NCBI GenBank assembly: GCA_949825045.1
Contig: OX463810.1
Location: forward strand, 32,684,201 to 32,748,200
Source of the DNA: Argyresthia goedartella
Lineage: Eukaryota > Arthropoda > Insecta > Lepidoptera > Argyresthiidae
Direction: 5' to 3'
Length of the DNA stretch: 64,000 bases
A program made the translations under genes and the position numbers. The notes beneath the pieces are model-generated. The model had not been told where the DNA came from and ran no database searches. It saw only the letters and a list, made by a program, of their open reading frames with translations. Positions 1 through 8,900 of this stretch are shown one piece after another; position 1 is the stretch's first letter, and every line of letters starts with the position of its first letter.

Positions 1-205
1 ATTGGATCCCGTACGAAACTGCTAAGAAAGCAAGTGTGAAGCATGCTGTTGTGAAAAAAGCAAGAAAGCAAGTGTGAAGCATGCTGTTGTGAAAGTGTTG
101 ATGTTGGTACAAAGTGTCCAATAGTCGTTTTGTTTTGCGAAGGTACGTAGCCGCAATGAACGTTTATGCGAAGGTACGTAGCCGCAATGAACGTTTATGC
201 GAAAA
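1..205. repeat. Degenerate tandem repeats
   Basis: Two direct duplications are visible. A unit of about 33 bp containing aagcatgctgttgtgaaa occurs twice between about 27 and 95. A 31-bp unit containing gaaggtacgtagccgcaa occurs twice between about 136 and 199. The two units resemble each other, so they may be diverged forms of one satellite-like motif. The same motif is found reverse-complemented at 2041-2092. From 206 to 544 the DNA is AT-rich and I recognise nothing in it. Confidence 0.6.
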
Positions 206-544
206 CCTTTTGGACTTTCTATGTTCTCGAGAGATAATTATTTATATAAGCAAATAGATTGATCTGGTTATTTTGGTTGGGTATTTGACCAAGTAGGTGA
301 TAAAAAATATGTTTGTATTTTATTACCTACCTGGTCAAGTTATAATTTCATTATAGCACAATCTGTGATAGTACAATGTGTGATGACGTATTTGTGATAG
401 TACTAAAGACACTATTAAATATCTGAATTATTTTCAACTAGTTTTTGCCCGCTTTCTCCCGCATTATTTTAGTTTTTTTGTAGTCAATATATTTTGAAGT
501 AATTGTAAATTTTTAAAACTGAGGATTAAATTTTTAGGTTGCTT

Positions 545-1990
545 TTCACAGTTGTTAAGTTTTTTGATTTATATACTAAAAGCACCTCTTTATATACTAC
601 ATTAGAGGTTCTGCCCTCGGATGTTAATATCAATTCCCAAGATCAATTTCTGCTGTTTTCAGTGACTGACCCTGAGACTTATTAGGCGTCATTGCGAAAC
701 AGACCTTAAGAGGGAACTGTAGTCTTTTAAACTCAAATGGGTACTCCGACGGTATAAGTGGTAGCCGCGGTATATACACAGATTGACCTCGAGCACAGCC
801 AGTAAATACAATGGCTTCTACCACGTTTTTATGTAGGTGGATTGAGATTTCGGAATAGCATGACTGGAGCACCCACGTTGAGGATAAGTGTGTGAGACGG
901 TAGACCAGGTGGGTTGAGCGCATTTAGGAGCTCCACAGGATATTGTTCAGCATCATTTGCATCAACTACAGTGTCTACAGACTTGTACTGGTATTCTGCA
1001 CCTTCGAATGACTTCAACAATATGTCGTTAATGAAAGACTTATGCTTATGCGCCATTGTGTTTTCGTCCGAAACTATAAGGTTACAATCGCGCAGTCTTG
1101 GGCCGTATTACTCTGCTTTGAAATGTTGCAGAGTAGAGTTTCGACATGAATAAGATTTAGCGGCAGCTTTAAGGCAGCGTGAGCTGTCTTGCCTCCCTCC
1201 AACAGAGTTGCTGCGGTTCCTGACGATGCGACAGCTAAGGCAAGGCCACGATTATTCCTTCCTTTTGCCAATAGCAAATTGATTAGGAAGGTTTTACCAG
1301 TTCCACCAGGAGCATCCAGGAAAAAGAGTTACCCAATTACTTTGTTAATATTGCCAAGAATCTTTTGATAAATGTAAAGCTGTTCATCTGTCAGTAACTC
1401 TTCATTATATGACACCATCTTTTCCAGGGCGCAGGGATCATAATTGGTCTCCCTCAGATATTCCCAAAGTTGCTGCAGATCTTTTTGGCTGAGGTAATCC
1501 GTATTGTGCCAAGTTTTGTCCTGCTTGAGCTAACTCTGCATCCTCAACCAATATCAAGCAGCTGTTGTAGACCTCATCTATGAGCAGCTGCGCACTATCT
1601 TGCAAGTTTTTCTCAAGTTGCCGTTAGTTAGTTGTTGTAAGTTAGTTGTTGTTGGCTGGCTTAAAGGATCAGAGAGTTGACAGAAAAACATCATTTTTGA
1701 AAATAGCTCTCACAGCTTTAAAGGAAAATCGCACAATGCAGCTTCATCTAAAGTACAGTCCCAATGCTTGTCGTCTTCCAGCAATCCAAGGGCCTTGCAT
1801 GCAGACCGAAATGTTGGATGGAGAATACCTTTCACAGTTTTAAAGTCTTCAAAGTGTGTTGGCCCTCTAACCTCATGGAGCAGCAGGCGTAGGTGGTAGC
1901 ACTCGGTGTTGTTTGGATGAATCGTGTAAACCCTACCTAGAACGTGCTCTTTTTTCACTCCTAGCCAGCCCTCTTAAACTTCCCCTTTTT
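545..1990 (-). mobile_element. Helitron remnant, Pif1-like helicase region (decayed)
   Basis: Minus-strand translation gives pieces of a Helitron Rep/helicase polyprotein in the expected order. About 1958-1710 is a pre-helicase block (GRVYTIHPNNTECYHLRLLL). About 1330-1080 holds a Walker A block (DAPGGTGKTFLINLLLAK) followed by ALAVASSGTAATLLEGG and AHAALKLPLN. 1056-829 has LNPPGLPSHTL and VGAPVMLFRNLNPP. 923-630 has FAMTPNKSQGQSLK. A last piece near 575-610 reads NVVYKEVL. The known Pif1 role is 5'-3' DNA unwinding during rolling-circle transposition. Several frame changes, and a deletion between the last two blocks, make this a pseudogene. Neither the 5'-TC end nor the CTRR end with hairpin was located. 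Confidence 0.85.
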
Positions 1991-2784
1991 TCTTCCATCC
2001 GCAGATTTCAAAAAAGCTAGTGTTGTCTGCCTTATTTTTTTCGCAACAGCATGCTTCGCACTAGCGTTCTTCGCAGCTATGTACGGGACCCGAAACCGAG
2101 AGCGGATGTGCGGTGCGACCCAAAACAGAAAGGAACCTTATCGACCAGTCCAGATGGTCTATTGTTTCCCGAACTCGGTCTTTCAGACAATTGACTGATG
2201 TAGGTATTAGGTAATGACCGCCTTCCTTGGCAATTATAGTTGTAAAGTATGCAATAGAGATCAGTTTTTGCTTATTTCCTAATGAGACAAAATGCAATCC
2301 ATAGCTTCGTATCTTTTGGGTTTTTTTGCGTAATTATTATTTGTTTACAAACATTTATTTTTTTAGTTAACTCGCAACCGAGAGAAGTATCGCTCGCCTG
2401 TGATCGTCAATAGTTATTATATATAATTTCATAAATATGTTTAATGTTATGAGGGTATAATAATCCTCAAGTTTCTGCTTCTCAAAGTAAATTAATCAAT
2501 AATAATCATATTTTAAGTAATTCAAGCAGTTTTGTTTTTGTTTGAAATACTCCGAATGAAACAAGTGTCATGAATGTGACCTTCTGGCTGGCGCTGGATG
2601 CGATATTTTTTGCTAACTCTGTATGGACTTTTGCAGCTGACTGTACGTAAAATTATTTTTCCGGAGGCGATGGGAATTAAATAAATTCTTTCTGGAAGCA
2701 GTGGGAGTAAATTTCCGGAGGCCTGGGAATAATCCGGTTCCCAGACAGGCTGATGATCAATGTAGAATGTGGCAATAACCTGAC
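1991..2784. other. Non-coding stretch, last visible PRCC intron
   Basis: I see no convincing gene here. 2041-2092 is an inverted copy of the motif repeated at 1-205. 2590-2650 shares about 60 bp with 40505-40565 (gcgatatttt, then ttttgcagc, then gac-gta), so it is a dispersed repeat. A minus-strand open frame at 2061-2297 resembles nothing I know. This DNA should be intronic if the PRCC terminal exon lies further left. Confidence 0.4.
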
Positions 2785-2997
2785 CTGATGCGCCAGATAC
2801 GTGATCTGGTGCTTCCTCTTCTGCTGGGTGGTGGGCTCGTTGCCCTTCCTCTTCGCGGAGACGCGCTTGGTGGTGTCGTCCATGAGCCCCTTCAGCAGCC
2901 ACTCTCGGGAGTCTCCGAGCACCTCCTGCTGGCTCACGTCGACGAGCTGGTACTCCTCACGACGTCGCTTGCCACGAGTGCCGCATAGCTGACGGAT
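2785..2997 (-). CDS. PRCC: PRCC exon 5 (conserved C-terminal block)
   Basis: It has 71 codons between gacag and GTCAGG. It encodes the most conserved part of PRCC: a Gly-Lys-Arg-Arg basic run, SREWLLKGLMDDTTKR, then QQKRKHQITYLAHQ, where it splices. The phase-0 donor predicts one more short coding exon. Confidence 0.88.
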
Positions 2998-5900
2998 CTG
3001 TCACAAACAAACATATTGTCGTGCCGGTTTCTGTCCAGGGTACAGGATCAGATCTGTACACACACATTAATTTTTACTTTGAATGCATCTGTATGTGGAT
3101 GATTATTAAGTAGATTGTAAAACAACGAATTTATGAATCTCGGTCTGTGAGCCCATGATCTTTTAAAGCCACAATAACAAATAAATAAAGAGGGTGTGAG
3201 ATGTGCCGTTCAGAGATTAGTATTCACAACCTAACTGCTATTACAAAAGGTACCTACATGTTTAAAGAGTAAAACAAGGTGGTTATTATATGACTTACAG
3301 CTTCATCATCTAATGCCAGCTCGTTGGTCACACCTACAGGAACGGAACCACTTCCGTTGGCTACATTATCCATATGACTAGAGCTTTCACCACTAAACTG
3401 TGCAGCACTCAAATCAGGCGGCAACTCCACTTCATTCTCAGCTTCATTCTCTTTGTAATATGATTCATAACTCCGTGTTTCTCTCTGACTGCTGGAATTT
3501 GTGGCATTATTCAACCTTTCATTTGCTACAACTTTAACATCAATTTCTAGTGGAAAATCAACTGTAGGTGGTGGTTCAAGTTGTTTGTTTATCGAGAAGA
3601 AATCATTTTGTACTTCATCCTCATTATCACTGTCATCAGAATAGTTCAGTATTGACTTTGTGGCAGGTTTAGGTTTCACTGGGGAGGGTAGAGGTATTTT
3701 CTTCTTAGCAGTAGTTGCACTTGGCTTCTGAGTTAACACTTGAGGTATTAGAGATTTGGATGTCGTTGTTGACAATACACGGTTCTTCGGTTGAGGTAAG
3801 AGGCTGAGTAAGCCAGACCCTTTCTGAAACAGAGGCAAATATAATTTTACCAAATTACATAACACCACAACTATTTCTATACTAGTGTTAAAAAAATATT
3901 ACTAAAGAAAGGAATTCCTCAAAGTCTTGAAACCAACAGGCGACAAACAGAGAGGCACAAAATGTTACAGTAACAATGATTTACACACATACAGCAATCA
4001 AAACCAATAGCGACCATCGGTAACCTACACAAATAAAGAGTGAAACTGATCACCTCAACCGCTCTGAAATACAACCCAACAGTAGAACGAAACATATGTT
4101 GACCAACATGAAGAGGCAAGAACCTCAGAGTAAACTGAAGTCATTTACTCAATCATTCATTTTAGCTAAATCAAATTAAAAACTAGTGATGCAAGAAAAA
4201 CGGCTAAATATGATGAAGCTAAATACCATTAAGGAGTTTATTCACATTAGTTACTTACGATTTCAATGTATTTATGTGGATGATGGAATAAGCAACCACA
4301 AGACACAGATTTGTTTGTACACATCCACATATAATTAAACTAGAACTATAGAATTATGATTGCATATATCACAATATATTGGTTGATGAATACTTACAGG
4401 GACAATGGTTTTTGGCTTATTTGGCACACTATCCTCTACATCCTTGAACTGAAAATTAATAATATTATTTATTAAATAATTTTTCATTAATTTCACAAAC
4501 CTTCTGATGAAGTTCTAGAAAGATATATAAGATTTAACTAAGGCAGAATCAAATAATCATCTAGTTAAACAATTTGGACATATTCTAATCAACATACAAT
4601 TAAAATCTTACGTCATGGAGAGAAGGGACAGTGATCCTCGCCTTCGGCTTGACTATGCTTGGCGGTACCGCCTTTTTGTGCAGGATGTCATCATCCTCCT
4701 CAATCACAACTGGCTTTTTACTTGAAGGCTGGGGCAGGAGGTTGAACAAACTCTGGTTGTGATCACTAATCGGCTGGGTGGGTTTTGAGATGGATGGGTC
4801 TGAAACTAAGCAAATAAAATAGGTGGTTAATAAAATAGATCTATCAGATTTATCATATGGCAACACTCTGACCAATGCATTTAGAGATGGCAAGTCATTG
4901 CTTACTTTAGAGGTAAAGGGAGTGACCGAACTTTATATTTTAGGACTAATAGATTGTTCTATTCTATTCTATTTTTGTACATGGCTGTTGGTTGCCCATC
5001 AACAAATTCTGCCAGTGTCTGTAAGGCTTGACATGGAGGATTAGACAAACAAAGGAATTAACAGATTACTCTCATGGAAATAATACTTTGTGATTTTTGT
5101 TTTAGGATGTTAGTGCATAGACATCTGAAACAAACACAAATAACTTGTTAGTACCAACAACTATGCGCGCAAAAAAAACAAACAAAAATATATAATAATA
5201 TATAAATATATATTAGAGTAAATAATATATAAATAACTAAATTAGAGGAGATAAACTACAATTTCATACTATTTACACGGATGAACTTCATCATGGAGAA
5301 GGTAAGCCAAGAAGCAACGAAAATTAGAAGGGAGAGGGATTTTAAAGTTGGGAGTGTATTCATACACATTGGGGGAAGAGGGCGAAGGGTTATTGGGGCC
5401 AGAAAAAAAGATGTGCTCCAGAGATCCGTCCTCGAGGCCGCAGCCGCATATATATAGCCGCATAGCCGACATTGTCACAGTAGATGTGACATGTTCCCAC
5501 AAAGAATTCCAAGATGTTCGAAGATGCTCTTTGGAGAGGTGTGGTAAATCATAGGGGGTTGATGCGAGTAATGGGACTTGTCAACAACCCCCAAGACAAA
5601 AAAAAATACAAGTTGGTCTGCAATCTCATTACCTTTGATCCCAGAATGACCGGGAATCCACACCAAGTGAATACTTTTGTTTTTTACTACATTTCCAAAT
5701 TAGGTCTTTAATTTTGTTATTTTTTAGTTTCAAATTAAATTGATTTTGACAAATGGCCTGAATACTACTTTGTGAGTCTGAGAATATGACTGCTATGGAG
5801 TGGGACTCTATGAAGGAGCAAGCCTCCAGAATACCCACACTTTCTCCCATGAATACTGAAGACTCAGGGGGACACTTGAGCTGGATATGAATATTTGAAT

Positions 5901-8900
5901 TTTGTTTGAAAAACATGCCAGTCATTCTATTTTTCTGCTACAGCATTGATAAAGGTAATGTAAGCAGCAGGAGAGATTTTGGTGATGCCAATATCTAAAA
6001 ATATGTGCACTCTTTAAACCAGAACATAATGTTTATAAGGAAGATTGGAGATTTGGTAGTCTTCACAACTTTATCTATCAGGTTATGGGCTTTTTTGAAG
6101 CTTTTTACTATTGGAGGACAGCTTTTAAATTTCCAGTAAAAGCACCTGGGATTGTTTATAAAGGAGTTAAGTTCGGAATGAATGGGTAAGAGTGGAGATA
6201 GAAAAGGCTCGATAGAAGAAACTGTCAGCAAGGTATTGTCGTCTTACCACTAAGGGGGGATCACAGCACTCCACTTGTCGGGTGTTAACTGGGGATGACT
6301 TCATGCAGCCAGTAATGATCAGGAGGCATTAGGATTAAATTTTATCTAATTAAGCCAACGCACATTTATTGGCTGGTTCCATGATAAACAATCCATAGTC
6401 CAATAAGCTGCGAATCAGAGCGTTATATACTAGTTTACGGGAATAAGGGTGAGCGCCCAACCATACCCCAGCCAAGGCCTTAAGGATAGGGATGGAACGC
6501 TCACACCTGTAGCCAAGATAGTTAAGATGGTGCACACCTGAAAGTTTTGGGTCCAAAACTACACCCAAGAATTTAACCCTGTCTTTACCTGGAATGGGTG
6601 AGTCATCTATGTTACAATAGAAAGACTGCTGATAGAGGTGGTTCTTTAATCTTAGTAAAAAATTATATTAAGGTGAAACAACGGAAAGATATTCTTACAC
6701 TTACTGTGGAAAGACAAATAGAGGTATCTTGTGTTGAGTTAGATAGCCATATTATTGTTTGTGTCTACAGACCTCCGAGAGATGAAAAAGGCCATGGCAA
6801 TTTTGAAATATTCGAGAAAATTATGGAGGAAGCCCTCATTAAACTTTGTAATAACAGAAAAAAGTTAATTATTTGTGGCGTTCTTAATGTAGATCTGCTT
6901 GTAGATACAACACTGAAGCGACGATTAATAACTCTGTTCAAATCATTTAATTTATGTCATGTATTTCTAGAGCCGACTAGAATTACACTTACCAGCCAAA
7001 CTTACTTAGATAACGTTTTTTGTGACTGTGCATTCACAAGTAAAAATGTAATTAACTGTTTACCATCCGATCACAGTGGTCAAACAGTTTCATTCCAAAT
7101 TACTAGTGAAAATTAGACTGATCCATCATTTTATAGGCCTATTACATCCCATAGACTAGAGATGTATATGAAAAACTTAGATATGGATTTGCCAGTACCG
7201 GATTTTGATGAACAGAACCCGAACAAAATCTATTCTGACTTCTTCAACATTATTCAAACAGAATTCAATACAGTTTTTAAATTAAAGAAAGTCAGTGCCA
7301 ACAACGGTAAATCTAAATTTAATGACTGGGCAACATTTGGAATTCGTAAAAGTAGAGCTATCTTGTATGATCTTTATGAACAAAAAACCTATAACTTTGA
7401 TATTTTCATGACTATGTTAAAAAATATTCCAAAACTTTCAAGTTGGTTTGTAGAACTGCAAAAACTTTACACATAAATAGAAAAATACAAAATTCAAATA
7501 ATAGAATGAAAACGGTTTAAAAATCATAAACCGTGAAACTGGCAAAGTTATACCAAGGGATAATGATTTCTGCTTAAAGATAGGTGATGATGTTGTTAAA
7601 TCCAACGCTGAGGTAGCTCGAGCTTTTGAAACATTCTTCACCAATGCACCCTTACTCACAACAGAGCGTCTAAATTCATCTCCATATGAAGCAGAGACTT
7701 TGTTAAAAAACAGCACTAGCATCAATAATGTAGATTTTAAATTTTATCATGTATGTCCCCAGGATATTGTCAAAACGTATAGATTACTTAACTTAAAAAA
7801 TACTGAAGACCTGTGGGGTATGTCAGTCAAAGTCATTGGTTCAATAATACTTGTTATAGCCCCACACCTAGCTTATATATTTAATAAATGTGTTGATGAT
7901 GGAGCTTTTCCAGACCTCATGAAACACAGTAAACTTATACCTCTGTTCAAGTCGGGAGACAAGGGTGATCCGTCAAATTTCAGACCAATATCGGTTCTTC
8001 CAGCACTAAGTAAAATTTTTGAAAAGATTATACTCAATCAAATGCTCTCACACTTCAACACAGGGTTGATAAAAATCAGGATTTTTATAAAAAAATCAGA
8101 TTAATTTGATTTAAATCGGATTTATTTGATTTTAATCAGATTTTTTTGATTTTTTAAATTATCTGATTGTTTTCAGTATGAAAGTCAGTTATTAATAAAA
8201 AAAACAACATGAAAATCAACAAACATTATATTCTTCTAAAAGTAATAAAAAAAAACACTTCCATTTTGTAATATCTTACAAAAAATTATAATTAAAATAA
8301 AAAAGACTTATTGACATAACAAATAACAAAGAACCACCGCAGACACTTATTTGTTTGAATTTAGTTCTTTCAGAAGAAAGACTAATTTGGCTGCCTTCTC
8401 GGTGCCTAATCTATTCCGTATTTTGCTGTGTACCAAATTGAATGCTGAAAATAATCTTTCAACCCCAGCGGAAGAAGCAGCTTTACTGAGCAGTTGCTTG
8501 ATTATATACAATTGTTCTTCAGTTAGATCAGGCGCAGTATCATTGAACTACTATTATAATAGCTCAATGCGCAGTATACATAGGCATATTAGCGATGTAC
8601 ACTTATGTATACTCCACGCCAAGCAATACGGTTTCACTAGGGGTAAATCGACTATGGATGCAGGTATTACCCTTATATCTCATATTTATTCTGCATGGGA
8701 AGCCGCACAGGATGCTATCGGTGTTTTTTGCGATCTGTCGAAGGCATTTGATTGTGTTGATCATAACACGTTACTAATGAAATTAAATCATTACGGAGTT
8801 AGAAATAAAGCGTTGGATCTACTAAGATCATACCTAAGCAATGGAATTCAAAAGGCAGAAGTCAACGGCGTTAAATCTGATGGATCGGGGGTAAAAATTG

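Noticed and set aside
2522..2660. Last exon of PRCC (AKxxxEL-like reading)
   Set aside because: It lacks the QTQAKYGF-type ending, and the DNA is a repeat also found at 40505-40565.
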